From contig NC_081545.1 in the NCBI RefSeq assembly GCF_901000735.1, positions 992,001 to 1,056,000 of the forward strand: DNA of 64,000 bases. The letters are read 5' to 3'. How positions within the stretch are numbered: the first letter of the stretch is position 1; each line of letters begins with the position of its first letter. The notes beneath the pieces are model-generated. The model worked only from the letters and a program-made list of their open reading frames with translations. It had not been told where the DNA came from and ran no database searches. The position numbers and the translations under genes were made by a program. This document shows, in pieces, positions 8,516 through 20,021 of the stretch. This DNA is from Corylus avellana. Lineage: Eukaryota; Streptophyta; Magnoliopsida; Fagales; Betulaceae.

Positions 8516-11015
8516 ATGGTGGACAACTATTTGTATCAGTTCATATTCATACACTTCCTTTTTCTTCTCTCGTTGTTCTTTGTTTTACTCACTGTTTCTC
8601 TGTCTTCTCAGCAGCCACTTTGTCTCGAAGATGAGAAATCAGCCTTGTTGCAATTCAAGGATGGTTTTATCATTGACTGCTCTGCTTCTTTTGATCCTTC
8701 TGCTTATCCTAAGGTTGCATCATGGGCTCTAAAAGAAGGGAGCAATGATTGCTGCTCATGGGATGGGGTTGAGTGCAATGAGGACAAAGGTCATGTGATC
8801 GGCCTTGATCTCAGTAGCAGCTGTCTCTGTGGTTCTATCAACTCTACCAGCGGCCTCTTCCGCCTTCTTCATCTTCAAAGGCTTAATTTTGCTGATAATG
8901 ACTTCTACGGCTCTCAAATCCCATTTGGAGTTGGCAATCTTTCGAGGTTAACCTATCTCAACCTTTCTGATTCCTTTTTTTCTGGACAAATGCCTAAAAG
9001 CCTGGCAAATTTATCTTCTTTGGCAACTTTGGATCTACAATACTCCTTGTTACATGGAGAAGTTCCAGCCGAAATTTTTTTTCTACCAAATCTACAGTTT
9101 CTTAGTGTAGCATACAATGAAAATCTCATTGGTCATTTGCCCGAATTTCACTCCAACAGTTCTCTTAAGGTTTTAACACTCAGGGACACCCGTTTTTATG
9201 GTAAACTACCAGCTTCAATTGGAAAGCTAATTTCTTTATATTTTTTAGATTTTCGGAAATGCCTTTTCTCTGGATCTATCCCACCTTCACTGAGTAATCT
9301 CACTCAACTCACTGATCTGGATCTGTCAGAGAACAATCTTACAGGTCACATCCCTTCTTCCTTGTTAACTAGCATGACTCAACTAATTTATCTGGACCTC
9401 TCATTTAATAAATTGGTTGGGGTGCTAGAGTTTGACATGTTTCTTAAGATGAAAAGTTTAAGTGCGCTTATTCTATCATCCAACAATTTGACATTGTTGA
9501 CCAAGGCCAATTCAAATGATACTCTTCCACAGTTTCACACTCTAGGACCTTTACGGAAGTTTATCTGGACCTTTACGGAAGTTTCCAGATTTCTTACGTA
9601 ACCAAAACAAATTGGTTTGGCTTGAGCTGCAACACAACAATCTTACCGGCTTAATACCCAAATGGATGTATAATGCAAGTATAGAAACTCTTTCAGCTAT
9701 ATTACTTTCTGACAATTCTCTAATAGGCTTTGAACAATCTCCAATTGTTCTCCCATGGTCTAAGTTAGAAGTTTTATTACTTGAACGTAATAGGCTGCAA
9801 GGATCACTCCCCATTCCACAATCATCTATCAAGATTTATCAAGTCCAGTGGAACTTGATAAGAGAAATGTCGCCATTGATTTGCAGTTTGAGTTCACTTC
9901 GTATACTTGATTTATCGTATAACAACTTGTCTGGTATGCTTCATCCGTGTTTAGTAAACTTCAATTCTTTGTTATTTCTTAAACTGCGAAGAAACAACTT
10001 CAGTGGTACCATCCCAAATACATGGGCAAAGGGAAGCAAGTTAAGCTTGATTGACTTAAGTGAGAACCAATTCCAAGGTCAGCTACCAAGATCCATGGCA
10101 AACTGTACGCTGCTAGAATATCTTCATGTTGGTAACAATCAAATGAATGACACATTTCCCTTCTGGTTGGGAACTCTTTCTCAGTTGAAGGTTCTTGTCC
10201 TTCGTTCTAATGGATTTCATGGTCGAATAAAGAGTCCTGAAACCAATTATACATTCCCCGAGTTGCATATCCTTGATCTCTCTCATAATAGTTTCTCTGG
10301 AAATATGCCTGCGGAGTATTTCCTACATTGGAATGCCATGAAAGTTGTTGGTGAAAAAAGGTCGAAATACATGGATTTATCTTTTGGTGGATACGGGTCG
10401 GCTTCAAATGTCCAATACACAATTAAAATGACAAACAAAGGCGTAGATTTGGAGTACGAGAAACTCCAAAATGCGCTCACGGTCATTGATTTCTCAAGCA
10501 ATAGATTTAGAGGAGAAATTCCAGAACTTGTGGGGAGTCTTGAAGGACTTCATTTGTTAAATTTTTCCAATAATGTTCTCACTGGTCATATCCCATCATC
10601 TTTAGGGAACTTGGCGGATATAGAATCAATGGACCTTTCCCAAAACAATTTGCTTGGAGAGATACCTCAACAACTAGTACAACTCTTTTTCCTTGCATCC
10701 TTTAATGTTTCCAACAATCGTCTCACAGGACCTATACCACATGGAAATCAATTTGACACATTTCAGAATAGTTCATTTGGGGGTAATGTAGGACTGTGTG
10801 GGAACCCTTTATCAAAGAAATGTGGAGGTTACAAGTACACTCCAACCTCACCTTCTCCCTTTGAAGAGAGTCAAAACTCAGGGTCCCCATTTGAATTTGG
10901 TTGGAAAGTAGTTGTCATAGGGTATGGATGTGGATTTGTAATAGGAGTTGTTATTGGGCAAATTCTGATTACAAGGAAATATGATTGGTTTGTGAAGATT
11001 TTTGGAAGGATGTAG
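8516..11015 (+). pseudogene. LRR receptor-like protein (RLP2) with one frameshift
   Basis: The first frame (8516-9601) gives signal peptide, cysteine cap (PLCLEDEKSALLQFKDGF; CCSWDGVECN) and about ten LRRs. The second frame (through 11015) gives the remaining LRRs, island, four C-terminal LRRs, LCGNPLSKKCGG cap, transmembrane helix with GFVIGVVIG and tail. They are separated by a local rearrangement at 9545-9584: GGACCTTTACGGAAGTTT occurs twice with a 22-bp period, shifting the frame inside LRKFPDFLRNQNKL. No intron could fit. Compared with RLP3 and RLP4 it also lacks the LRRs containing the LSKLSSIDLS-LYTLSDL region. It might still yield a secreted truncated ectodomain of about 360 residues. 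Everything after the lesion is otherwise intact, so inactivation is recent or an assembly error. Confidence 0.85.
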
Positions 11016-11568
11016 CAAACTTCAAGAGGGGTGAATTGGAAGTCATAAATTTAAATTTAGTTAAATTTATTGTTTTAGAGGAAGTATAAATGTTTAAGTT
11101 TTAGCATTATTGTACGTATGGTGCTTGATGGAATTGTAAGCTTATAAAAATTTAAATGTAATATCTCACCATTTGTGTGAGTTTGCATGTGTATGAGTTT
11201 TTTGTTTTTACTAACAATTGATAGCAAACAGCCCCATCAAATATTATATTCTCTTAAAATTGTAAACGGTTAATAATACCATTGCTTTTGCTTTTCTATG
11301 TCTTCCACTGTGCCGTAGAAAAGATCGGGAAAATTGGGTTAGAGGATGACGAAACGTCTCGGAAACTTGTTAACCACAGTATTGTGTACGTTGTAGAATT
11401 GAATGATTGGAAAATTGGAATAATTTACAATCAAATTACAGTGAACGTCCAAAAACCAAATTTAAAAAATAAATACACAGATAATGAAAAGAACGTAACC
11501 TTTTTTTTTTTTTTTTTTTTTGGGGTCTTAAATGCCTAATACTTCTCTTGGTTTTTTTGTTTTTTGTT
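11016..11568 (+). other. RLP2 3' flank and start of the 3.85-kb duplicated block
   Basis: 11016-11280 is the RLP2 3' flank (GATGGAATTGTAAGCTTA, TGTAATATCTCACC), similar to the flanks of RLP5 and RLP6. From about 11281 the sequence matches 42530 onward; its first part resembles RLP distal upstream flanks (GGGTTAGAGGATGACGAAA). It contains T tracts at 11502-11521 and 11551-11576. No gene is seen. Confidence 0.45.
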
Positions 11569-11569
11569 T

Positions 11570-11765
11570 TTTTTTCCACGCAAATACAAAACAAAGGGAA
11601 GGCTTATATTGGGGGTCCTTCCCACTATTGATCCCAATAAAAGAGAAGATGAGGGTAGTATTGGGAATGCTCCCAAACACGAGGTTGGTAACGGCCTATT
11701 TGGTGAGGTGGTGTGCACGAAAGTTTGCACTTCTTGAAACTTTTGCAGCATTCCAATCTTGAAAA
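11570..11765 (-). pseudogene. RNase H-like fragment, probably LINE-derived
   Basis: The minus strand reads DWNAAKVSRSANFRAHHLTK, one stop, then AVTNLVFGSIPNTT. The pattern V-S-R-x-A-N-x-x-A-H-x-L-x-K is typical of the C-terminal RNase H domain found in plant LINE-type and related open reading frames. The copy at 42815-43005 lacks the stop (KWA). No reverse transcriptase lies beside it. The identification rests on a short motif and is moderate only. Confidence 0.4.
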
Positions 11766-13134
11766 TGCTGAAGTTTCAGTTGTATGTCAAAAATGATAAA
11801 GAGTAAAGGTCTAATCTGAGAGAAGAGATGGCTAATTGATAGCCATAATTATAACCAAAGAGTCACATTCCAGCATTATTGGATGTGGCAAGATCCACTC
11901 CTGTTAAAGTTGCCATAACTTCTCCTTTATTAACATCCAGAGAGTTCAGCTTTTTGGGTCTTGTTTATAAAGACCTTACAACAACTAATCAAAACTATAA
12001 GCCTATGGATCATACCAACTATAATATGGTATGACCCATTACAAGTCAAAGGTCAAAGGCCCACTAACCTACCAAGGCCAAAAGCCCATTAACCTAATAT
12101 ACCCAATACAATATCACCCACAAAAGAAATGGCATATCCAATTTACGAAGAAAGTGAAATAAATCAATGAACTGAACGGTTCCCTTCTCTCCTTGCCACT
12201 ACCACACAAACTTGCAACAATTTTCGCAAGATATTTATTAATTGTTGGGACCCAAAATTTCCATGTTTGATCTGTAGATGCAAACAATTAAGCTCCTCAA
12301 TCAATTTTCGAGGGTTTGGAGATGGTGTATACTTTTGATCTCCACCTTCTAATAATTATTATCATTATTATTATTTTAATAAAAGGATCAATACAAACAT
12401 AAACAACCTTCACATGAGATTTACTATTTATTCTTACATTCTGCAAAACTAAGTGGTAGATAAAATGGCATGGGGTAAAGACGGATTTCAAAATTTTATG
12501 ACACCATACCCAAGCAGAAAAGAGATTGCTTAAGAAATAAATATTTGATCTCCCAAAAGGATTTTTTTTTGTTTTTTACTTTTAGTATTTATATAATCTG
12601 ATGATCAGTTAGTTAAATCAAGGATGTCTGGCGGAGCTTTTTATGTGATGCTGGATTGTTTTTGTGATAATGCTTCGCTGAAGCGTTAGAGCTCATCAGA
12701 AGCAGAGCCAAATGGACTCAAATCAAGAGCTCCATTTTCTTTGGTCTCTGCATTCGACGAAGGTTGACACCATTGATTTCATTGAGACCCACTTCCATTT
12801 GGCTGAATATATATGAAGTCAATAATGTGATATAAACAATCAGATTTGTTATATATATACCAAGCTTTTTTCTGCTTCTTACACAAACTAAAGAGAAAAC
12901 CATTTTATCTGTTTTCCGTTCTGTCGATTTTTAAGGAAAAACACATACTCACTCTGTGGCACGCACACAAAAATTATAAGATACAGATCTGTTGAATTTT
13001 GGGTAGGCTACCAATTCTTTCAAGTACATACAATAATGCTCGAAGCATATGAAAATATACATTTTATTTTATTTTTTGCAAACATTTCATCCAAATAACT
13101 TAAATTCTATAATTACATCCTCCGATTCACCCTT
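11766..13134. other. Spacer inside the duplicated block
   Basis: No gene is seen. 12115-12215 is related to 7250-7340 (CACCCACAAAAGAAATGG, TTTACGAAGAAA, CTCCTTGCCACTACCACACA). 12350-12385 is an AT/TTA-rich microsatellite. The whole stretch is matched at 43006-44379. Confidence 0.45.
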
Positions 13135-13395
13135 CTTGGAGTTTGTTGCCTCTTTCCAAAAGTCTTCATGAACCAACTATTCTTCTTAATACTCACAAAT
13201 TTCCAAAAGATGAAAGAAAATTGAGCTCAGCTAGTTGTGGGGTATCATTCCGAACAACTTGTTTCGAGAAAGGTCTATGGAATATGAATAACAGCATTGT
13301 TGGAAAGATTGAGCAAATGAAGTCCTCTTTGACTGTCTAAAAGATATGGAATTTCTCCTTCAAATCTATTGTTCTGCAGGAATGCATGTATGAAT
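13135..13395 (-). pseudogene. RLP C-terminal remnant with internal deletion
   Basis: On the minus strand the segment reads NRFEGEIPYLLDSQRGLHLL, LNLSNNAVIH, then SIDLSRNKLFGMIP, and after a deletion the tail FMKTFGKRQQT. These correspond to the LRRs after the RLP island and to the extreme C-terminus; the cap and transmembrane region are lost. A sister copy sits at 44380-44620. It shows that another RLP once occupied this site. Confidence 0.6.
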
Positions 13396-14305
13396 GTCCC
13401 ACAATTCTCATGTTAGACTTCTTTCGGACTGCAGAAATTCCTTCATGAATGTCCCACAATTCCCATGTTTGGAAATTTCCCTTTGATCTCCAATACTATG
13501 AATTAGTTTGACCTTATTTATTTATTTATTAGATTACTTTCCCGGAAATACATGTTTTTCCCAAAAAAAAAAAATGGAGGAACATCATGTGCAAGAAAGA
13601 TGGAATTCAGTTTCTAGGAAAGTGCTCTGCTATTCACTGACCGAGATTTGACTTTTCTATTGTAAGTTCGTCTTTTCATTTGTAGATGCCAAAAAAGCAC
13701 CTTACAAATTCCTAATTTGAAGGTTCAAGACAAACACCAAAATCTCCCACGGCTAACAATCAACCTACACCACACATTATAAACTAAAGAACAATTACAA
13801 TTTACATCAAACAAAACAATTAACAACTTTAGACAGAAGAAAGAGCAAATCAACTCTGAAAACTATACACTTTTCAATAGAGATAGAGACAGAGAGAGAG
13901 GCAGTCATGTGTTATTTTTATAGAAGTTTCCAATTGAAAAAGACGATAAAGAATAACAGGGTTGGCGAGAGTGTTTCTCATACGTGGGTTCTAATCAGCT
14001 TGTTGAAGGTTTACCTTTACACACTTTGCTGATTCATTCATCAATGGTTTCTAATTTACACGACACAAACTAGAAAAACAAACAAACAAGATTGTTTAAT
14101 ATAAGCAAAGAAAACAAAAACATACACAACGGATGCAAACTCACACACAAATAGTAAGATATTACATTGAAATTTGTATACGCTTACAATTCCATCAAGC
14201 ACCCTATAATCATGCTAGAAACATAGACATTTATACTTTTCTAAAACATTTTATTTAACTAAATTCAAATTTATGGCCTTCTCCAGTCACCATTTTTTGA
14301 GTTTG
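13396..14305 (-). other. RLP3 downstream region with RLP 3'-flank repeat, copy 3
   Basis: 13396-13974 is AT-rich spacer with a short duplication of GCAGAAATTCCTTCATGAATG-like sequence around 13376 and 13434 and a purine-rich stretch near 13878-13900. 13975-14305 is the RLP 3'-flank repeat. No gene is seen. Confidence 0.45.
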
Positions 14306-17176
14306 CTACATCTTTCCAAAAATCTTCACAAACCAACCATACTTCCTTGTAATAACAATTTTCCCAATAACAACTCCTATAACAAATCCACATCCATATC
14401 CTATGGCAACTACTTTCCACCCAAATTCAAATGGAGACGAGGAGCTTTGATTCTCTTCGAAGGGATAAGGTGGAGTTGGAGTGTAATTGAAATCTCCACA
14501 TTTCTTTGATAGCGGGCTTCCACACAATCCTGGATTACCTCCAAATGAATTAGATTGAAATGTGTAGAATTGACTTCCACGTGGTATAGCTCCTGTGAGA
14601 CGGTTGTTGGAGACATTGAAATATTCAAGAGAAAAGAGTTGGGTTAATTGTGCAGGTATCTCTCCAAATAACTTGTTTTGGGAAAGGTCCATTGATTCTA
14701 GGTTTGTCAAGTTCCCTAAAGATGGTAGGATATAACCAGTGAGAGCATTATTGGATAGATTTAGCGAATGAAGTCCTTTAAGACTCCCCACAAGTTCTGG
14801 AATGTCGCCATCAAATCTATTACCTGAGAGATCAATGACCCTAAACACATCTAAGATTTTCTCATACTTCAACGTTGTGCCTTTGTTTGTAATTGTGATT
14901 GTGCATTGGATAGAGCTACCAAACCCGTCTCTTCTAGAATTCACCTCCATGTATTTCAATTCATTTGCACCAACAACGTTCATGGCATTCCAATGTCGGA
15001 AATACTCTGTGGGCAAATTTCCAGAGAAATTATTTCGAGAGAGATCAATGATATGCAACTCAGTGAATGTATCGTTGATTTCAAAACTCTTTATTGAACC
15101 TTGGAACGCATTAGAACGGAGAACGAGAACCTTCAACCGAGAAAGAGTTCCCAACCAAAAGGGAAAGGTATCAATGATCTGATTGTTACCAACATGAAGA
15201 TACTCAAGCATTAGACAGTTGGCCATGGATCTTGGTAACTGACCTTGGAATTGGTTTTGACTTAAGTCAATCATCGTTAAGTTGTTCCCCATTGCCCATG
15301 TTTTTGGGATCGTGCCACGAATGTTGTTGCTTCGTAGTTGAAGTACTGACAAAGGAGAACTTAAGTTTCCTAAACATGGATGAAGCTTTCCACTCAAGTT
15401 GTTATAGGACAAATCAAGTACTTCAAGTGAACTCAGATTGCAAACCAACCAGGAGGGAAAGGCGCCATTGATCTGATTGTTACTAACATTAAGATACTCT
15501 AGCATCATACAATTAGCCATTGATCTGGGTAGCTGACCTTGTAATTGGTTTTCACTTAAATCAATCTTACTTAACCTGCTTCGCTTTGCCCACGTCTTTG
15601 GGATGGTGCCACGGAAGTTGTTGCTTCGTAGTTGAAGTACTGACAAATGAGAACTGAAGTTTCCTAAACATGGGTGAAGCATGCCACTCAAGTTGTTATA
15701 GGACAAATCAAGGTAATAAAGTGAACTGAGATTGCAAATCAACGGTGACATTTCTCTTATCAAGTTCCTTTGAACTTGATACACCCGGATAGATGGTGGT
15801 GGAATTGGGAGTGATCCTTGCAGCCTGTTATTGTCTAGAGATAAAGAAGTTAGATTAGACCATGGGAGAACAACCAAAGATTGTTCAAAGCCTATTAGAA
15901 AATTGTTAGAAAGGATTATAGTATGAAGAGATTCTCTACTTGCATTATACATCCATCTAGGTACTAGGCCTTCAAGATTGTTGCCTCCTAGATCTAGCCA
16001 ACTCAACTTGTTTTGGCTGCGTAAGAAATCTGGGAACTTTCGTAATTTGCAAGAACCCAATCCTAGAGTGTGAAACTGTGGAAGAGTATCATTTGAATTG
16101 GCCTTGGTTAGCAATGTCAAATTGTTGGACGATAGCCTAAGCACACTTAAACTTTTGATCTTAAGAAACATGTCAAACTCCAATGTCCCACCCAATTTAT
16201 TGTATGAAAGGTCCAGAAAAGTTAGTTGAGTGAGGTTAGCAAAGAAGGAAGAAGAGATGTGGCCTGTAAGAGTGTTTCTTGACAGATCTAGATAAGTGAG
16301 TTGGGTGAGATTACTCAATGAAAGTGGGATAGATCTAACTGAATCAAAGAAACTTGTTTGTGTAATACTTAGCACCTTAAGGGGATTGCCTAGGTGAAAT
16401 TCAGGCAAATGACCAGTGAGATTTGGATTCCCTCTTATCTTAAGATCCCGTAGGTTTGGTAGCTGAAAAATTCTTGTTGGGAATTCCCCATGCAATTCAC
16501 AATATTCTAGATCTAGAGTTGCCAAAGATGATAAATTTGCCAAACTTTCAGGAATAGAGGACGAGAAATTGATGTTAGGGAGTAAAAGCTCTTCTAAGGT
16601 AGTGAAGTTTTGAACTAGACTTCTCAAGTCACTTAGAGTATATAAACCATAATTAAGAGATAGATCGATGGAAGACAATTTGTTGAGATGTGAAAGCTCT
16701 AAGGGGATTTTTCCAGAAAACACAGAGTAGGAGAGGTTCAGATAGGTTAACCTCAAAAGATTGCCAATTCCAAATGGGATTTGAGAGTCGTTGAAGTGAT
16801 TATCAGCAAGATTAAGCCTTTGAAGTTGAAGAAGGTGGAAGAGGCTATTGTTGGAATTAATAGAACCATAGAGAAAGCTGCTACTGAGGTCAAGGCCAAT
16901 CACATGACCTGTGTCCTCATTGCAATCAACCCCGTCCCATGAGCAGCAATCACTATTCCCTCCTTCTAGACTCCATGATGCAACCTTAGGATATGCAGAA
17001 GGATAAGCAGAAACAAAAGCAGACTTGTTTAGGATAAAGCTATCCTTGAATTGCAACAAGGTAGATCTTTCATCATCATGACAAAGTGGCTGCAGAGAAG
17101 ACAAAGAGGCAGTGAGTAAAACTAGGAACAATATTGAGAGAAGAAAAAGTTTGGAGCGATACAAATAGGTATCCAT
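14306..17176 (-). CDS. LRR receptor-like protein (RLP3), intact, 956 aa
   Basis: Closest relative of RLP1 in the window, same strand and architecture: signal peptide (1-29, slightly shorter than in RLP1), PLCHDDERSTLLQFKDSF and CCSWDGVDCN cap, LRRs, island (EYFRHWNAMNVVGANELKYM), C-terminal LRRs, LCGSPLSKKCG cap, EENQ-containing juxtamembrane segment, GFVIGVVIG helix and RKYGWFVKIFGKM tail. It shares the 97-residue duplication of RLP1 but has only one copy of the 73-residue block, which accounts almost exactly for the length difference (1031 versus 956). No kinase. Presumed role is plasma-membrane perception through a SOBIR1-type partner; ligand unknown. The start is the same MDTYLYR as in RLP1. 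Confidence 0.93.
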   Translation of the reverse strand: MDTYLYRSKLFLLSILFLVLLTASLSSLQPLCHDDERSTLLQFKDSFILNKSAFVSAYPSAYPKVASWSLEGGNSDCCSWDGVDCNEDTGHVIGLDLSSSFLYGSINSNNSLFHLLQLQRLNLADNHFNDSQIPFGIGNLLRLTYLNLSYSVFSGKIPLELSHLNKLSSIDLSLNYGLYTLSDLRSLVQNFTTLEELLLPNINFSSSIPESLANLSSLATLDLEYCELHGEFPTRIFQLPNLRDLKIRGNPNLTGHLPEFHLGNPLKVLSITQTSFFDSVRSIPLSLSNLTQLTYLDLSRNTLTGHISSSFFANLTQLTFLDLSYNKLGGTLEFDMFLKIKSLSVLRLSSNNLTLLTKANSNDTLPQFHTLGLGSCKLRKFPDFLRSQNKLSWLDLGGNNLEGLVPRWMYNASRESLHTIILSNNFLIGFEQSLVVLPWSNLTSLSLDNNRLQGSLPIPPPSIRVYQVQRNLIREMSPLICNLSSLYYLDLSYNNLSGMLHPCLGNFSSHLSVLQLRSNNFRGTIPKTWAKRSRLSKIDLSENQLQGQLPRSMANCMMLEYLNVSNNQINGAFPSWLVCNLSSLEVLDLSYNNLSGKLHPCLGNLSSPLSVLQLRSNNIRGTIPKTWAMGNNLTMIDLSQNQFQGQLPRSMANCLMLEYLHVGNNQIIDTFPFWLGTLSRLKVLVLRSNAFQGSIKSFEINDTFTELHIIDLSRNNFSGNLPTEYFRHWNAMNVVGANELKYMEVNSRRDGFGSSIQCTITITNKGTTLKYEKILDVFRVIDLSGNRFDGDIPELVGSLKGLHSLNLSNNALTGYILPSLGNLTNLESMDLSQNKLFGEIPAQLTQLFSLEYFNVSNNRLTGAIPRGSQFYTFQSNSFGGNPGLCGSPLSKKCGDFNYTPTPPYPFEENQSSSSPFEFGWKVVAIGYGCGFVIGVVIGKIVITRKYGWFVKIFGKM

Positions 17177-17221
17177 GAGGTTTTAGTATGTTTTTGGCTG
17201 TTTAATTTGATGAGGCCAGCT

Positions 17222-17247
17222 GAACTACAAGTGAAGGGGGTTTTATA
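17222..17247 (-). promoter_or_regulatory. RLP3 core promoter
   Basis: Minus-strand TATAAAA (17241-17247) followed by CCCCCTTCACTTGTAGTTC, with the same ~65-bp distance to the ATG as in RLP1. Confidence 0.6.
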
Positions 17248-18164
17248 GCGTAGGAAGGATATATGCACACTTTACTTAAGTTTGGAGACTCTAAATGGGA
17301 TTTGAAAAAAGGGTGACTCAAATGCATCCATTATTGAGTACTGCAAGATCATGATTTCACATCACTAGCTGTACGTTGTGGTGGTTTCACTTTCACACTT
17401 TAATTTATCAAGTCTTGTTTTCCCCTTAATTGCTTTTAATTGCTTTTCTATGTCTTCCACTTGCTACTTAGTTAGTTAGGTAGGTGGCCACAGTGTGTTG
17501 TGGGTTAGAGGATGACGAAAAGACTCGAAAACTTGTTAACCATATTACAATTGTGTGGTAGAATTAAATATTGGTTGGAAAATTGGAATAATTCACAATA
17601 AAATTACAGTGAAAGTCCGAAACCAAAAATTCGTTTTGACTTTTGAGAGTGTAGTGAAAGAAAATCATTGTCGGTGGACACACGGAATTTGAAGCAATAA
17701 TTAATGTCTAATTTACGTACAACTTTTTTGAGCATGGAGTAGAAAAAGTAGTCCTAAGCGAAAGAACTTTGTTCCTTCCAATGAAAATACTTTACCCCGA
17801 AACAAACTCGATAAGACCACAAGTGATTTTGTTCGTGAATCCAAAAGTTTGCTAACTTGGAGAAAATATTGTCTGAGGGCCAAGTCAAGTCAAGCACGTT
17901 TCACATTATCTTGTAAATAAACGAATATATGGTAATTATACCTTAAAGTATGCTTTTTTAAATCCCACTTTAATTTCAGTTACACTAAGCCAACCATCGT
18001 TTTTCTTTTTTCTTTTTTTTGAAAAGAAAAGCCAACCATCTTTAAATTCATCCATTGAACCAATTTTCTCCAATAAACTTATCAATTAATCCATATGCAT
18101 GCTTTTGTTGCCTTTGTTTCCTGGCCATGTGGTTGTAGAGATCGAAGACAAACGAATGAGTAAA
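17248..18164 (-). other. RLP3 upstream region
   Basis: Distal upstream sequence shared in part with RLP1, RLP4 and RLP5 (CACTAGCTGT, GTGGTTTCACTTTCACAC, TTGCTTTTCTATGTCTTCCAC, GGATGACGAAAAGACTCG). 17640-18070 resembles sequence at 7930-8360 in opposite orientation. No gene is seen. Confidence 0.4.
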
Positions 18165-18237
18165 AGAAGAGCAAGCGTATGATTAGAACTAGTGACATCT
18201 GTTTCATTAAGCGTAGTCTACAGCCGATTGAGCTACC
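18165..18237 (-). mobile_element. tRNA-derived SINE head or tRNA-like remnant
   Basis: The minus strand starts GGGGTAGCTCAATCGGCTG, a good RNA polymerase III A box (TAGCTCAATCGG). About 40 bases later comes ACTAGTTCTAATC, resembling a B box (GGTTCGAATCC) with substitutions. The fold is not a complete tRNA and there is no clear acceptor stem partner, so a decayed SINE head is more likely than a functional tRNA gene. Confidence 0.4.
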
Positions 18238-18455
18238 CCTCATCAATTAAAGCAATTATTATAAAGGTATTACTTTCACTTTTTATTACAGGTATTTTAT
18301 TACTTTAACACTTCAATTAAAACACTTTTTATAAAGGTATTTCTTTCGCACTTCAATTAAAGCATTTTTTATAATGTCTTATATTTTTCACATTTCCTCG
18401 ATGCTTTTGTAAAAGGAGTAATGTTAATATCTTTGCCCATTTATAACATATATTT

Positions 18456-20021
18456 TATTGTTGACATAACGTGTTATAAGTAGTTTAATTTTTTGGTTTT
18501 TTAGTGTTTGACATAAAAAAAAAAAATTAAAAAATTAAAAAAAAAAAACTACTTCAAATACGTTACATTAACCGTTTTAACTGAGTGTGAACAATAGCAA
18601 TATCAAAAAATAAATGGTGTTTCATTTGCTCTTTATGGGCCCAATCCAGACTATTACAAAATCAGCTTGTGGAAAAAAAGATTAAAAAAAAAAAAAGGAA
18701 TTGCAATAGTACTTTTTTAGTTTGAAAGGAAATATTGTCATTTGAGTGTAAGTTGAGAGAATGAGCATAGTTTTCTCATACTCTAAATTGATAAATGATA
18801 TTGCTTCAATCTTAGAATGAGCAGTCCTATTATAAAATGCTGTAACCGTTTGTCCTCACCCTCCGATGCTTTGAGATTAATTTGTCACTCATGATGATCG
18901 GATTTAGTACGCCTCCAATCCAAATGAAGTGTTGGAGGGATGAGGGAGATAAGTCAAGGTGTCACTCTCTCCTTCCAAGTCCTGCGAAGACTTCTCGATC
19001 ATGATGTGTTTATCTTTCTTCTTCCAAGTCTTCCCTTGGGTAAACTACGCGGATTAGATATTGATCTGTCATGAATTATTGGTTGTTAGACAACATGTAC
19101 TTATATATAGATGATGATTTCTTCAGAAAACGATTGGTGGCGGGTGGGTATCCTCAAAAGCAAATATCTATAAAGATTGATTTTTGGTTGGTTGTGGGTG
19201 GACTCCTTGCAAAGACTGCCAACTGGATCTTCAACCTCCCAATTAAATACGATTAGTCAGATTTGCCGTAGGCGACCCGTCTGCATGGTTCAGTCTTGAT
19301 AAGTTCATCCTCTACCATTTTCTTCCATCTTCAACGTAGATGTTATTATCCATGTCAGCATCAAGGTCCTTTTTCCACATGAATGCCCATAAGCATGTTT
19401 GAATCTTCTACTTGCCGATTACAACTATCCATCATTTGGATACCTATTATTAACCAAATATCACCCACGAAAGAAATAGGATATCCAATTTACGAAGAAA
19501 AGGAAATAAATCAATGAATGCAACGGTTTCCTTCTCTCCTTGCCACTACTACACAAATTGCAAGTGAAGGTCTTTTATAGCCTTGTAACGATATAAGCAT
19601 TGCAGAAGTTTGTAGATCCAAGAATTCTCCTCCCTCAGCCAATATCTGAATGATAATCACTAGAATTTCAACGTGTGTGATTCATATGCTTCCTAAGGAT
19701 TCTTAGAATATATGTTCGTATATTCTATAATTATATTGATATTGAAATATTCTCTATTTATGGTTGAATTGTAATCAAATATTGGGATTGTAATTAAATC
19801 AATGGGATTTGATTATTATAATTGTATTTATACATTACCTTATAAATAAGGACCATTGTATTGTAGAAAAAATCAAGTTAATGAACACAATGTAGCTCTT
19901 ACGAGCATTTGGAGGGGTGGACATAGGTGTCTAACACCAAACCACCCATAAATTCTTTATGCTATTTTTTAACGCCCAACAAATTTTAAGCTATTAGAAA
20001 TGTTGGGTGTCTACATATATA
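18456..20021. repeat. 1.57-kb segmental duplicate, copy 2 (partner 6253-7818)
   Basis: Direct-orientation copy of 6253-7818 with only scattered substitutions and small indels. It contains the orphan promoter (19557-19579) and the LTR-like tail (19690-19981). The copy here is not interrupted by a gap. No gene is seen. Confidence 0.7.
19557..19579 (-). promoter_or_regulatory. Orphan RLP-like core promoter, second copy
   Basis: Minus-strand TATAAAA (19573-19579) followed by GACCTTCACTTGCAATTT, as in the 7341-7359 copy. No receptor coding sequence follows on the minus strand. Confidence 0.35.

Larger units (their letters stand above)
11281..15126. repeat. 3.85-kb direct segmental duplication, copy 1 (partner 42530-46382)
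   Basis: Bases 11281-15126 correspond to 42530-46382 with an offset that moves only from 31249 to 31256. The block includes the RNase H fragment, the RLP remnant at 13135, the 3' flank of RLP3 and the last ~270 codons of RLP3. The partner stops at the 46383 gap, so the full duplication may be longer and include the whole RLP3 gene. Confidence 0.8.

Noticed and set aside
9545..9612. Intron joining the two RLP2 frames
   Set aside because: The lesion is a 22-bp period duplication; there is no room for a plant intron and no GT-AG pair that restores the frame.
12297..12491. Small open frames across spacer DNA (also 20622, 21611, 42689, 43366, 53247 and similar)
   Set aside because: Short, low-complexity or not kept between duplicated copies; no domain or start context supports them.
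18165..18237. Functional tRNA gene
   Set aside because: A-box is good but the B-box is degenerate and no acceptor stem closes; called as SINE remnant instead.
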